Shown here: positions 24,926 to 33,960 of the stretch, one piece after another
Layout of the letters: each line of letters starts with the position of its first letter
Position numbering within the stretch: the stretch's first letter is position 1
Origin: Gammaproteobacteria bacterium
GTDB taxonomy: Bacteria > Pseudomonadota > Gammaproteobacteria > SZUA-140
Assembly (NCBI GenBank): GCA_016712635.1
Contig: JADJQS010000012.1
Location: 4,593-68,592, forward strand
Reading direction: 5' to 3'
DNA: 64,000 bases
The notes under the pieces: model-generated
What the model was told of the DNA's origin: nothing
Database searches by the model: none
The model's input: only the letters and a program-made list of their open reading frames with translations
Program-made: the position numbers and the translations under genes

Positions 24926-25055
24926 CACGCTCGGACACGAGGCGCCGTAATATCGCGCCGGGTTGCAGCAGCGCCCGGACGGATTGCCCGATGAAGGAAC
25001 AGGCTGCGCGGACCTATTGTGCGCCGGCATGCTTTAACATTTTGCGGAGACAGAC

Positions 25056-25349
25056 ATGGCATCAACGGTCGAAGAACTCACGGTAAATTACTCGGAAGGG
25101 GAAACCCAGCTCGTCAAGGAACTGGACAAGGTTGTGCTGTCCAAGGGCGCCTGGTCCACCCTCATGTTTCGCTATCAGGACTGGGATGCCCAGAACGGCG
25201 AGTTCGGCCCGGAGAAGTACAGCATCCGCCGTTATCAGAAGCGGAACGGCGAATATTTCCAGAAGTCCAAATTCAATATCTCGAGTGCCGAACAGGCGAG
25301 GAAGATAATCGATACGCTCGAGACCTGGATCGGCAAGGGCGCTGATTAG
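25056..25349 (+). CDS. Conserved hypothetical protein, 97 aa
   Basis: A small cytosolic protein starting MASTVEELTVNYSEGETQ, with no membrane segment and a repeated YxDW/RYQ-like basic-aromatic stretch (STLMFRYQDWDAQNGEFG, then KYSIRRYQKRNGEYFQKSKF). It ends with an amphipathic helix (SSAEQARKIIDTLETWIG). The regular alternation looks like a small beta-sheet plus helix fold. I do not recognise a family with certainty. It lies between the broken Spy-like gene and DUF1631 with about 200 bp of empty sequence after it. Confidence 0.65.
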   Translation: MASTVEELTVNYSEGETQLVKELDKVVLSKGAWSTLMFRYQDWDAQNGEFGPEKYSIRRYQKRNGEYFQKSKFNISSAEQARKIIDTLETWIGKGAD

Positions 25350-25571
25350 GCCCTTTTGCCTGCATAAGGCGCAGATCCGCCAGCGGCTATCACCCCGGTA
25401 AATCTTCCTGCAGGCGGCCACGCTCCCGCCGTGATACGACCCGCAGTCAGCCTTGCGGATGCGCAGCACCGCGCATTCAAGGGGATTGCATAAAGACCGA
25501 CGCCCAGCCGGCCGATAACACCCGGGATATCCAGACGTTTTTATCCGGTTTCGGTGTAGACAGGCATACGA

Positions 25572-28040
25572 ATGACTATGGGCAAGGGAGAAGGTGGCGC
25601 CAGTATGAGTCCCGACGGGAAGGCAAGCCCGGCTGCCGCCTCGCGCATCCTTGGGGATTGTCGCCTTCGGGCCGTCGCGTACGCCGGAGGCCTCCCCGGT
25701 CAGTTCTTAGAGGTACTGCAGAAGGATCTCGCCGAGCGGGCCGCGAATGTATTCAGTAATCCGGACCAGGGCCGCATCATTGAAGGGTTGCGAATACTTG
25801 AGAAGAACAAGGCGCGACTGGCCGAGGTGTTTCCAGCCCGGTTCGGCCACCATTTCGACCGCCAGCTGCAACCCGATACCTCACCCGGCCGTGGAACCAC
25901 CGGCGACGGGGCCGGTACGGGGTTTTCCCTTGTAGAGGACAGCGAACTCGAAGAGTCTCTTGCCGTCAATACCTTGATCGGAAAGCTGCGGGAGCGATTC
26001 AGCGACGAACTCTTCGGCCTCGGGGAGCGCTTTGGCGATCTGATACCCGCCTTGGGCGGCGATACGCATCGTTTGCCGCTCGCTCCTGACGCCTTCTGTC
26101 AGGCGTTTCGCGATGCCTTGATCGAACTCGGGCTGGAAACCGCCACCAGGGTGCATGGCTACAGGCTGTTCGAGCGCGCCCTGGTTCCGGGGCTCGGCCA
26201 GTTCTACGCGGAATCGAACAGATACCTTATCGAGCAGGGCGTGCTTCCCCAGCTCAAGGCCAAGATCCGCACCCAGCCTTCCGTCGAGCATCCGGCGGTG
26301 GCCGCGGGCCGCGGCCCGGCCCGGCGTGGAGGCGTAACCGGCGGCGGGCCAGGGCTGGCCGGGGGGGCTTCCCCGGATGACGGTTTTTTCGGCGAGATGG
26401 TCGCGCCGGTGGACGAGCAGGCCTTTCAAGCCATGCAGCATCTGCTGGGGGCATACCCTGCCGTTTCCCAGGGCGGTTCCCGCCCCCCTGGAGGACAACC
26501 GCCGGCCATGGTTTACCTGCCGGCCACCCCGATGCTTATCGACACCCTGTCGTCGCTGCAGCACGATCCGTCGCTGGTCGAGCATACCGGCGAACTGTTG
26601 CGCGGCGGACTGAAACAGCATGTCGTCGGACGATTTTCAACGCTGGACGCCCAGGGAAGACCCGGGGTGATCAATCAGATCGATGACGAAACGATCGACG
26701 TCATCAGCATGATTTTCGATTACATATTCGACGACAAGACCTTGCCGGATTTCATCAAGGCCCTGATCGGACGATTGCAGATCCCGGTGTTGAAGGTCGC
26801 GATCGTCGACCGCGAGTTCTTCAGCAACAAAGCGCATCCCGTCAGGCAGATGCTCAATGAACTCGCCTATGCCGGTGTGGGCTGGTATGAGGAATCGGAC
26901 GCGGTCAAGGATCGTCTGTACGAGAAGATGGATGAGGTCGTCAGGCGGATACTTAACGACTTCGACGACGACGTCGGCCTCTTCGCGATGATGCTGGGCG
27001 AGTTCCGCACGTTTCTCGAGGGGGAAAAGCAGAGTTTCGCGCTGGAGCAGCACAGGATCGGCGCAGAGATCCAGGCGGCCGAACAGCTTGAGCAGATCAG
27101 GCTCGCCGTCGCCGAGGAGATTGCGAGCCGCGTGGGCGGCAGGGATCTGCCGCCGGAGGTGCGGGAATTTCTCGCCACGACATGGCGGCAGCTGCTCACC
27201 GATGCCATGCTCGCGGAGGGGCGGGACGGCGCGCAGCGTACGCGTGCACTGCGGGTGATGGACGACCTGCTCTGGAGTCTCGAACCGAAGGCCAATCCGG
27301 AGCAACGCCGTCGCCTCGGCGTCCTGCTGCCGATCCTGCTGGAGGAGTTGCGCGACGGGCAACGCCGGGTGGGTCGTAGCGAAGAGGAGATCAGCGCCTT
27401 CATCGCCGTGCTCGAACAGCACCACTTCACCAGCATGAAGGGCGGAAGGACGAAGGAGACGTCGACACCGCCATCTTCCCGGCCGGTACCGGCATCACCC
27501 GTTGCGCAGCCGCAGCAGAAAGAGGCTGTCCCGGCCACGGATCAAATGGATGAGATTGATCGCATGTTCAGGGAGATCAGCGGAGACATCGAGAATCTGC
27601 CTGATGTCGACATGGATGAGCTGACCGGTTTCGGCGATCTGATCGACAGGAAGGATCCGGACTGCCAGAGCGGCTTCGACCGGATGATGGCGGAAATGGG
27701 TTTCGAGGCGGACGGCGATGCCGGGCCACGGATCGATGACAACCATACGCAATTCGTACGCAAGCTTGAGCTCGGCAGCTGGGTTGAACTCACCGACGCG
27801 GACGGCAGGAAACTGAGGGTGAAGCTCGCCTGGGTCGGTGACGCATACACCAATTATTCATTCGTCAACCGCCAGTTCAAAGTGGTCGCCGAACGTCCCT
27901 TGTACGTCCTGGCGAACGAGTTCAGGAACAACACCGCCAGAGTGATCGAGGATGTTGCACTGTTCGACCGGGCGCTGGACGGCGTCATCTCAGGGATAAT
28001 GAAGTTCGCGCGTCCGCGCACTCATGCCAGGCACGCCTAG
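25572..28040 (+). CDS. DUF1631 family large cytosolic protein
   Basis: An 822-residue protein of the DUF1631 family, which is sometimes mislabelled thymidine phosphorylase and is of unknown function. It is largely helical with long Pro/Gly-rich linkers around residues 235-320 (repeated GxGP/RGG motifs) and 615-660. The central part (residues ~330-600, TLSSLQHDPSLVEHT, QIDDETIDVISMIFDYIF, DFDDDVGLFAMMLGEFR) carries the family core. The C-terminal 120 residues look PilZ-like (ELGSWVELTDADGRKLRVKLAW), a fold that often binds cyclic-di-GMP. ATGs at 25572 and 25578 are both possible. Confidence 0.85.
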   Translation: MTMGKGEGGASMSPDGKASPAAASRILGDCRLRAVAYAGGLPGQFLEVLQKDLAERAANVFSNPDQGRIIEGLRILEKNKARLAEVFPARFGHHFDRQLQPDTSPGRGTTGDGAGTGFSLVEDSELEESLAVNTLIGKLRERFSDELFGLGERFGDLIPALGGDTHRLPLAPDAFCQAFRDALIELGLETATRVHGYRLFERALVPGLGQFYAESNRYLIEQGVLPQLKAKIRTQPSVEHPAVAAGRGPARRGGVTGGGPGLAGGASPDDGFFGEMVAPVDEQAFQAMQHLLGAYPAVSQGGSRPPGGQPPAMVYLPATPMLIDTLSSLQHDPSLVEHTGELLRGGLKQHVVGRFSTLDAQGRPGVINQIDDETIDVISMIFDYIFDDKTLPDFIKALIGRLQIPVLKVAIVDREFFSNKAHPVRQMLNELAYAGVGWYEESDAVKDRLYEKMDEVVRRILNDFDDDVGLFAMMLGEFRTFLEGEKQSFALEQHRIGAEIQAAEQLEQIRLAVAEEIASRVGGRDLPPEVREFLATTWRQLLTDAMLAEGRDGAQRTRALRVMDDLLWSLEPKANPEQRRRLGVLLPILLEELRDGQRRVGRSEEEISAFIAVLEQHHFTSMKGGRTKETSTPPSSRPVPASPVAQPQQKEAVPATDQMDEIDRMFREISGDIENLPDVDMDELTGFGDLIDRKDPDCQSGFDRMMAEMGFEADGDAGPRIDDNHTQFVRKLELGSWVELTDADGRKLRVKLAWVGDAYTNYSFVNRQFKVVAERPLYVLANEFRNNTARVIEDVALFDRALDGVISGIMKFARPRTHARHA

Positions 28041-28098
28041 ATAGCCCGCGCCCAAACCCGGTATAAAGCGGACTTCACCGCGATCCGATATAGGGGCT

Positions 28099-29946
28099 AT
28101 GGGAAGGTCCTTGACAGATACCGCACACTCCACCTTCCGCCGGACGGATGGATACGGCGCTTTCGGCAATCTCGATGGCACCCACCCTTTCAGGGACGCC
28201 GTTCCCGGCGCCTGCGTTGACTATCAGGTCAGGTTCCGCGACGGAGGCCGGGTATTCTATTTCAATTACGGCCTGGCGCGAGAGATGGGCCTCATACCAC
28301 GCGCGCATCCGGATGAGATGACTCCCGGTCTCGCGCGCGTCGTTCTGGAGACGTTCAGTCTGCAGATCATCAATGAATACGACATCAGGCACCATCCCGA
28401 ACTCCTGAACAGCGCGCGCGAACATCCTTACATGGCGACGCGCTATCTCCAGCTTCAGCATCCCAGCAGGAAGGGGCTGACCTCGGGTGACGGCCGCAGC
28501 ATCTGGAACGGCTGTGTGACGGGTCCGCGTGGCATCTGGGATGTTTCCAGCTGCGGTACCGGCGTCACCCGGCTCAGTCCGGCCACCGGCAGGGAGGAGA
28601 AATTTTTCCGTACGGGTGACAAGAAAGCATCATACGGCAGCGGTCTCGCCGACCTGTGGGACGGTGTCTCCGCCGCCATGATGAGCGAGGTGCTGCACGG
28701 AAACGGTATCAGAACGGAACGCACGCTGGCTGTCATCGACTACAGCGACGGCAGCGCGGTCAACGTGCGCGCCTATCAGAACCTGCTCCGGCCGGCCCAC
28801 TTCTTCCATCACCTCAAGCAGGGAAGCCACCTCCCGCTGAAGCAGGCGGTCGACTACTACATCGCGCGTCAGCGTGCCAATGGCGACTGGATCGGACCGG
28901 CGGCGGGACCACCCGCTTACCGCTGTCTGGCTGAGCGCGTCGCCGTTGACTTCGGACGCATGGCGGCGCGTTTTGAAAGCGAATACATCTTCTGCTGGAT
29001 CGACTGGGACGGCGATAACATCCTGATGGACGGCGGCATCATCGATTACGGTTCGCTGCGCCAGTTCGGCCTGTTTCATCACGAGTACCGCTATAACGAT
29101 GTCGAGCGGATGTCCACCACGATCACGGAGCAGCGCGCCAAGGCGCGCTACGTCGTGCAGACTTTTGCCCAGATCGCCGATTTCCTCGTCAACGGGAGCA
29201 AGCGCAACATTCGGGATTTTCGCGCCGATGCGGCGGTGAAACTCTTCGACAGCACCTTCGCGGCGCACCGCCAGGAACTGCTCCTGTACAGGATGGGATA
29301 TGCGCCGGAATTGCATGCGCTTCTGCTGGATGACGCGCGGTTTCATGCCGACCTGTGCGAGTTCGACCGGATCTTTTCCCATTTCGAGCGGACGAAATCG
29401 AAGCGTGGGCCATATGACATCGCCGATGGAGTCACATGGGATGCGGTGTTCTGCATGCGGGACATCCTGCGCGAACTGCCTGCCCGATACCATGCGGACG
29501 GGGGGCTGGTGGAGTCCCACGAGTTCATCCGGATCATGCGGTCAAGATATGCCTCGCGGCAGGATGTCCTGCTCTATCCGGCGCGGCGGCGGCGTATCAA
29601 TCGTTTTCAGACCCTCTACCTCCGCCTGCTCGAGCAAGCCGCGACAGTATCAGGACGTCCCCATGGCAGATTGCTCGCGGAACTGGTACGACGGTCCGCG
29701 CTCATCAATCGTTACGAACGCATCACTGGCGATGCGGCCCTGATAGCATCAAAAAGATTAATTAAAAGCCGTAACATAATGAATAAAAATGATATTTACA
29801 AAATAATATCCGGGTTCGCTGCAGGACAGGTGTTGCGCCCTGAGCATCGGGCGAGGTCGCCGGATCCCGTATCCTGGGATCGCTGTTCGAGAATGCTTTA
29901 CCAGTCCATGGTCAGGATCGTCGCGGAATACCGCGAAGGTCTGTGA
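28099..29946 (+). CDS. Divergent SelO-like (YdiU/UPF0061-related) pseudokinase-fold protein
   Basis: A 615-residue protein whose middle section fits SelO, an enzyme that transfers AMP to proteins. Resembling motifs are TSGDGRSIWNG, the segment DLWDGVSAAMMSEVLHGNGI followed by TERTLAVID, and the metal-binding GDNILMDGGIIDYGS, which lines up with the SelO sequence NTDNMSILGLTIDYGP. At the place of the ATP-binding Lys in QLKGAG this protein has SSCGTG, so the lysine is replaced by cysteine and activity is uncertain. An Arg/Lys-rich C-terminal region spans residues ~500-615. The gene follows DUF1631 by 58 bp and may share its transcript. Confidence 0.6.
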   Translation: MGRSLTDTAHSTFRRTDGYGAFGNLDGTHPFRDAVPGACVDYQVRFRDGGRVFYFNYGLAREMGLIPRAHPDEMTPGLARVVLETFSLQIINEYDIRHHPELLNSAREHPYMATRYLQLQHPSRKGLTSGDGRSIWNGCVTGPRGIWDVSSCGTGVTRLSPATGREEKFFRTGDKKASYGSGLADLWDGVSAAMMSEVLHGNGIRTERTLAVIDYSDGSAVNVRAYQNLLRPAHFFHHLKQGSHLPLKQAVDYYIARQRANGDWIGPAAGPPAYRCLAERVAVDFGRMAARFESEYIFCWIDWDGDNILMDGGIIDYGSLRQFGLFHHEYRYNDVERMSTTITEQRAKARYVVQTFAQIADFLVNGSKRNIRDFRADAAVKLFDSTFAAHRQELLLYRMGYAPELHALLLDDARFHADLCEFDRIFSHFERTKSKRGPYDIADGVTWDAVFCMRDILRELPARYHADGGLVESHEFIRIMRSRYASRQDVLLYPARRRRINRFQTLYLRLLEQAATVSGRPHGRLLAELVRRSALINRYERITGDAALIASKRLIKSRNIMNKNDIYKIISGFAAGQVLRPEHRARSPDPVSWDRCSRMLYQSMVRIVAEYREGL

Positions 29947-30049
29947 TAGTCCAAGGATTGTTTTCCGCAGTCCACCACAAGCCACTTTCTTGTATCATGC
30001 GGCGGGCACATGGTCGCGACCGAAATCGTCGCGTCACGGCGCGGGATAA

Positions 30050-30078
30050 TTGTCGAATCAGCTTGGAAATGCTAATGT
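30050..30078 (+). promoter_or_regulatory. Candidate sigma-70 promoter for the histone gene
   Basis: TTGTCG at 30050-30055, a 17-base spacer, then TAATGT at 30073-30078 in an otherwise AT-rich segment. Each box is only a partial match, so this is tentative. Predicted start of transcription near 30085, about 90 bases before the ATG. Confidence 0.35.
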
Positions 30079-30082
30079 TTGC

Positions 30083-30106
30083 CCACGGTAAGGGTTTTAA
30101 CCGTGG
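30083..30106 (+). other. Hairpin in the leader of the histone gene
   Basis: CCACGGT (30083-30089) and ACCGTGG (30100-30106) form a perfect 7-bp stem with a 10-base loop. No T-run follows, so it is not a classic terminator. It lies in the predicted untranslated leader, where it might shape mRNA stability or translation. Confidence 0.45.
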
Positions 30107-30172
30107 CCGAAGCAGGTTTTGCATTTCTTACATGCCACGGCGAGCAGTGGCAACAAACCAGGAGATTAAACG

Positions 30173-30364
30173 ATGACGGATAAAAATGAAGTTCTGGTAG
30201 TGGCTTCCAAGATTAAAAACTACATTCGCGAGAAGTCTGATATGAACACCTCTGCGGGCGTCTTCGACGTGATGTCGGACAAGATTCGCGAAATGTGCGA
30301 TCGGGCAATCGAGAATGCGCGCAATGACGGGCGCAAGACCGTGAAGGACAGGGACTTTTCCTGA
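30173..30364 (+). CDS. Single-fold bacterial histone-like protein, 63 aa
   Basis: A 63-residue basic-acidic protein with histone-fold spacing: helix 1 VLVVASKIKNYIREKSD, a short MNTSAG loop, long helix 2 GVFDVMSDKIREMCDRAIEN and then DGRKTVKDRDF, in which the R-K-T-V/RD pattern marks the loop before the last helix. This matches the bacterial histone family typified by Bdellovibrio Bd0055 as I remember it, especially the MNTSA and DGRKTV..RD segments. Such proteins dimerise and bind DNA. AGGAG with 8-base spacing precedes the ATG, and a strong terminator follows 125 bp downstream. There is no neighbour of related function. Confidence 0.82.
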   Translation: MTDKNEVLVVASKIKNYIREKSDMNTSAGVFDVMSDKIREMCDRAIENARNDGRKTVKDRDFS

Positions 30365-30489
30365 GCGGATCCACCACGCCGGGGAACCGGGCGTACAGGC
30401 GTGATCCCGTTGCATACGCGGTGATACATGCAATGCATTCGCGCCGGATGCCGACAGTTCTGACCGCGCCGCCCGACAGATTCCATGCG

Positions 30490-30515
30490 ACCCCGTCTAA
30501 TCGACGGGGTTTTTA
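30490..30515 (+). terminator. Intrinsic terminator after the histone gene
   Basis: An 8-bp GC-rich stem ACCCCGTC/GACGGGGT around a 5-base loop is followed directly by TTTTATT. This is a textbook rho-independent terminator and closes the histone transcription unit before the fabA promoter region. Confidence 0.85.
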
Positions 30516-30661
30516 TTGCGTGCCACCCGGTACGCGCGGAGTGCGGTCAAGGATCCAGTGAAGCCGCACGGATGCCATTACAATAACAATCATGGATCTC
30601 GCATCTGAGCCCGCGCAGGCGGGATAAAATGCGCTAACCACCCAAACAACGCCAGGTTTTC

Positions 30662-31180
30662 GTGTCACCAAAAAAAAATAGCTATTCCAGGTCTGACCTG
30701 ATCGAATGCGGCCACGGCCGCCTCTTTGGGCCAGGCAATGCGCAGCTGCCGCTGCCGCCGATGCTGATGTTCGACCGAATCGTGCGCATCTCCGACAGCG
30801 GCGGCGGTCATGACAAGGGCGAGATCATCGCCGAGCTGGACATCACACCGGATCTCTGGTTCTTCGCCTGCCACTTCGAGGGCGATCCGGTGATGCCGGG
30901 CTGTCTCGGGCTTGATGCCATGTGGCAATTGGTCGGGTTTTTCCTCGGCTGGCTGGGCCAGCCCGGGCAAGGGCGCGCCCTTGGGGCGAAGGAAGTGAAA
31001 TTTTCCGGACAGATTACCCCGGAAACCCGCCTCGTGACCTACCGTATCGAGCTGAAACGCGTTATTTTACGCAAATTGGTCATGGGTATTGCCGACGCGG
31101 TCCTGGAGGCCGACGGCGCGCAGATATACGCGGCCAGCGATTTGCGGGTGGGGTTGTTCACTTCCAAAGACGGCTTTTAA
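30662..31180 (+). CDS. fabA: 3-hydroxydecanoyl-ACP dehydratase/isomerase FabA
   Basis: A 172-residue FabA that dehydrates 3-hydroxydecanoyl-ACP and isomerises it to the cis-3-decenoyl form, the branch point to unsaturated fatty acids. The catalytic pair is His71 in CHFEGDPVMPG and Asp85 in LGLDAMWQ. Length and motifs (LMFDRIVRI, EVKFSGQI) are typical. The start is GTG at 30662, preceded by CCAGG. It is 15 bp before fabB, so the two form an operon. Confidence 0.97.
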   Translation: MSPKKNSYSRSDLIECGHGRLFGPGNAQLPLPPMLMFDRIVRISDSGGGHDKGEIIAELDITPDLWFFACHFEGDPVMPGCLGLDAMWQLVGFFLGWLGQPGQGRALGAKEVKFSGQITPETRLVTYRIELKRVILRKLVMGIADAVLEADGAQIYAASDLRVGLFTSKDGF

Positions 31181-31195
31181 AAGCGACAGGGGATC

Positions 31196-32413
31196 ATGCG
31201 GCGAGTCGTAGTCACAGGACTGGGGATCGTATCGAGTCTCGGCAACAACGCCCGGGAGGTGACCGGCTCCCTGCGGCAGGGCCGTTCCGGTATCGCATAT
31301 AACGAAGAATACGCCGAACTCGGGCTGCGTTCCCGGGTATGCGGTCCGATCCGGCTGGATCCCGCCGAACACATCGACCGGAGGGTGCTCCGCTTCATGG
31401 GGGACGCCGCTGCCTTCGGCCATATTGCCATGACCCAGGCGATCGCAGACGCCGGCTTGAAGGACCATGAGGTGTCGCATCCCCGCACCGGCGTGGTGAC
31501 GGGTTCAGGCGGCGCATCCAATCGGAATTTCCTGCAGGCGGTGGAGGCGCTCCGTAAGCGCGGCGTGCGCGGTGTCGGTCCTTACATGGTGCCGCGCACC
31601 ATGGGAAGCACGACATCGGCCAACCTGTCCACGGCATTCAAGATCAAAGGCGTCAGCTATTCGATCAGTTCCGCCTGTTCGACCAGCGCCCACTGCATCG
31701 GCAACGGCTGCGAACTCATCCAGCTGGGAAAACAGGACATCGTCTTCGCCGGCGGCGGAGAGGAGGTCGACTGGACCATGACCTTGTTGTTCGACGCGAT
31801 GGGTGCCCTGTCGTCCGGGTACAACGATACACCGGAGCGCGCCTCGCGACCCTATGACCGCGACCGCGACGGTTTCGTCATCTCGGGCGGCGGCGGCATG
31901 CTCGTGCTGGAATCGCTCGATCACGCCAGGGCGCGTGGAGCGCGGATCTACGCCGAGGTCGTCGGTTACGGCGCCACCTCCGACGGTCACGACATGGTCT
32001 CACCGTCCGGGGAGGGCGCGGCACGCTGCATGCGACAGGCCCTGGCGACGGTCGACGGACCGATCGACTACATCAATACCCACGGCACCAGCACGCCTGC
32101 GGGCGACATCAAGGAGCTGGAGGCAATCCGCGAGGTATTCGGTGCCTCGATTCCGCAGCTCTCGTCGACCAAGTCACTGACCGGGCATGCACTCGGCGCC
32201 GCCGGCGTGCACGAGGCGATCTACAGCCTGATCATGATGCAAGATGGCTTCATTTCCGGCTCCGCCAATATCGAACACATCGATCCGGCGGCCGAGGGCA
32301 TGCCGATCGTCACCACATGCCGGGAAGGTGTCACCCTCGACCGGGTGATGAGCAACAGCTTCGGCTTCGGCGGCACGAACGCCGCACTGGTTTTTGAGCG
32401 GTTTTCCACCTGA
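31196..32413 (+). CDS. fabB: 3-oxoacyl-ACP synthase I FabB
   Basis: A 405-residue beta-ketoacyl-ACP synthase that extends unsaturated acyl chains. The nucleophile is Cys161 in SISSACSTSAHC, and the two catalytic histidines are in NTHGTSTPAGD and SLTGHALGAAG. The gate MGDAAAFGH and the GFGGTNAALVF tail are typical of FabB rather than FabF. It pairs with fabA as the gammaproteobacterial unsaturated fatty acid system, where FabR or FadR usually controls transcription. Confidence 0.97.
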   Translation: MRRVVVTGLGIVSSLGNNAREVTGSLRQGRSGIAYNEEYAELGLRSRVCGPIRLDPAEHIDRRVLRFMGDAAAFGHIAMTQAIADAGLKDHEVSHPRTGVVTGSGGASNRNFLQAVEALRKRGVRGVGPYMVPRTMGSTTSANLSTAFKIKGVSYSISSACSTSAHCIGNGCELIQLGKQDIVFAGGGEEVDWTMTLLFDAMGALSSGYNDTPERASRPYDRDRDGFVISGGGGMLVLESLDHARARGARIYAEVVGYGATSDGHDMVSPSGEGAARCMRQALATVDGPIDYINTHGTSTPAGDIKELEAIREVFGASIPQLSSTKSLTGHALGAAGVHEAIYSLIMMQDGFISGSANIEHIDPAAEGMPIVTTCREGVTLDRVMSNSFGFGGTNAALVFERFST

Positions 32414-32630
32414 CCGCGCAGGGTGAGCCGCCCCGCAGGCCGGCCGCAAACGCCGACCGGACATACGAACGCCGTCACTGTTGAGTGAGATGGCTGGCCC
32501 TGTCAGCCTGTGTTCCTGCGCCCATGCGGCGTAACCCGGGTCTGCGATGCAGGACGGATATCTTGACGGGCATCGCGGGAAGGAACTCGAATCGCACTGA
32601 CCGCCGGCGCACCGGTCCGACGCGACGCCG

Positions 32631-32939
32631 ATGAGGAAAGTGTATTCAGCCGCCGATCTCCCGCAGGCCTATCTGCTCTCCCACCTGTTCGATCAGGCCG
32701 GGATCGCTCATTACATCTCCAATGAAAACCTGCAGGGCGGGGTGGGCGAGCTGCCGTTCACCCACACCTATCCCGCCCTCTGGCTGCTCGACGAGGCCGA
32801 CCTGGAGCGGGCGAGGGCGATCATCGAAGGATTCGAGCGGACGCCGCCGCGGCAGGACAGTTGGCACTGCACCGCCTGCGGCGAGGAGAATCCGCCGACA
32901 TTCGAGATGTGCTGGAAGTGCGGGCGGAGCCCGGCCTAG
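32631..32939 (+). CDS. DUF2007 protein with C-terminal zinc ribbon
   Basis: A 102-residue protein in two parts. Residues ~1-70 are a DUF2007-type signal-transducing-like fold (MRKVYSAADLPQAYLLSHLF, ARAIIEGFE). The C-terminus is a RanBP2-like zinc ribbon with CTACG and CWKCG (Cys-x2-Cys-x10-Cys-x2-Cys). Such fusions are common near ABC exporters but have no known role. It is separate from the ABC genes by about 100 bp. Confidence 0.85.
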   Translation: MRKVYSAADLPQAYLLSHLFDQAGIAHYISNENLQGGVGELPFTHTYPALWLLDEADLERARAIIEGFERTPPRQDSWHCTACGEENPPTFEMCWKCGRSPA

Positions 32940-33036
32940 TTCTCTGCCGGAGACGCCGCGCGCAATTGCGGTAGAATGGCGGGCTCGGCGCGGCGGCGGG
33001 CATGGGGCCTGCGGCCCCATGCGGGCGGGAATCCAG

Positions 33037-33960
33037 GTGACAGAGGCAATTGCGGCGCACGGCGTGATCAAGAATTTCCCCGGGGTGCGTGCGCTCCAGG
33101 GGGTCGATCTCTCCATTGCGCAGGGAGAATTTTTCGGCCTGCTCGGTCCCAACGGCGCGGGCAAGTCCACCCTGATCAACATCATGGCCGGGCTGACGCG
33201 CGCCGACGGCGGCCGTGTCGCAGTCATGGGCCATGATGTCGTGGCTCGTTACCGCGATGCGCGCAGGAGTCTCGGCGTGGTGCCGCAGGAACTGGTGTTC
33301 GATCCGTTCTTCACCGTGCGCGAGACGCTGCGGATCCAGGGCGGATACTTCGGGCTCGGACGGGAGAACGACAACTGGATCGACGAGCTGCTGGTGGAGC
33401 TGAAGCTCGCCGACCGCGCCGACAGCAACATGCGTTCCCTGTCCGGCGGCATGAAGCGCCGGGTCCTGATCGCGCAGGCGCTGGTCCACAAGCCCCCGGT
33501 GCTGGTGCTGGACGAGCCCACTGCCGGAGTCGATGTCGAGCTGCGCAAGCTGCTGTGGAATTTCATCCGGCGGCTGCATCGCCAGGGGCATACCGTCATC
33601 CTCACCACGCACTATCTCGAGGAAGCCGAGGCCCTGTGCGATCGAATAGCCATCCTGAACCGCGGCAGGATCGTCGCGCTTGATTCCAAGCGGGCCTTGC
33701 TGAGCGGAGACCTGGGCCGGGGCGTCCGGCTCAGGGTGGTTGCGTCCACTGACATCGGGGTCCTGCCGGACTCTCTCGCGGACAAGATCGTGAAACGCGA
33801 AGGCAGCACTCTGGAGCTGGCGCTGGACAAGACCACGGATTCCATCGTCGCTGTGCTGAACGAGCTTCAGCGCGCCGGCGTGGATATCGTTGATCTGCAC
33901 ACCGAGCAGGCGGATCTCGAGGATGTCTTCATGCACCTGACCTCGCATGAGGCCCGCTGA
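33037..33960 (+). CDS. ABC-2 type exporter ATP-binding protein
   Basis: A 307-residue nucleotide-binding subunit with Walker A GPNGAGKST, signature LSGGMKRR and Walker B VLVLDEPTAGVD, followed by the C-terminal regulatory extension seen in YadG/NodI-type ABC proteins (ERITAEQADLEDVFM-like end). The GTG at 33037 is chosen because GGGA lies ahead of it; an ATG at 33019 is an alternative. It overlaps the permease start by one base, so the pair form one unit. The substrate is not evident. Confidence 0.93.
   Translation: MTEAIAAHGVIKNFPGVRALQGVDLSIAQGEFFGLLGPNGAGKSTLINIMAGLTRADGGRVAVMGHDVVARYRDARRSLGVVPQELVFDPFFTVRETLRIQGGYFGLGRENDNWIDELLVELKLADRADSNMRSLSGGMKRRVLIAQALVHKPPVLVLDEPTAGVDVELRKLLWNFIRRLHRQGHTVILTTHYLEEAEALCDRIAILNRGRIVALDSKRALLSGDLGRGVRLRVVASTDIGVLPDSLADKIVKREGSTLELALDKTTDSIVAVLNELQRAGVDIVDLHTEQADLEDVFMHLTSHEAR

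Noticed and set aside
16660..30364. Link between the deacetylase-family enzyme and the bacterial histone
   Set aside because: They are 13 kb apart and in separate units; bacterial members of that enzyme family usually act on other substrates.
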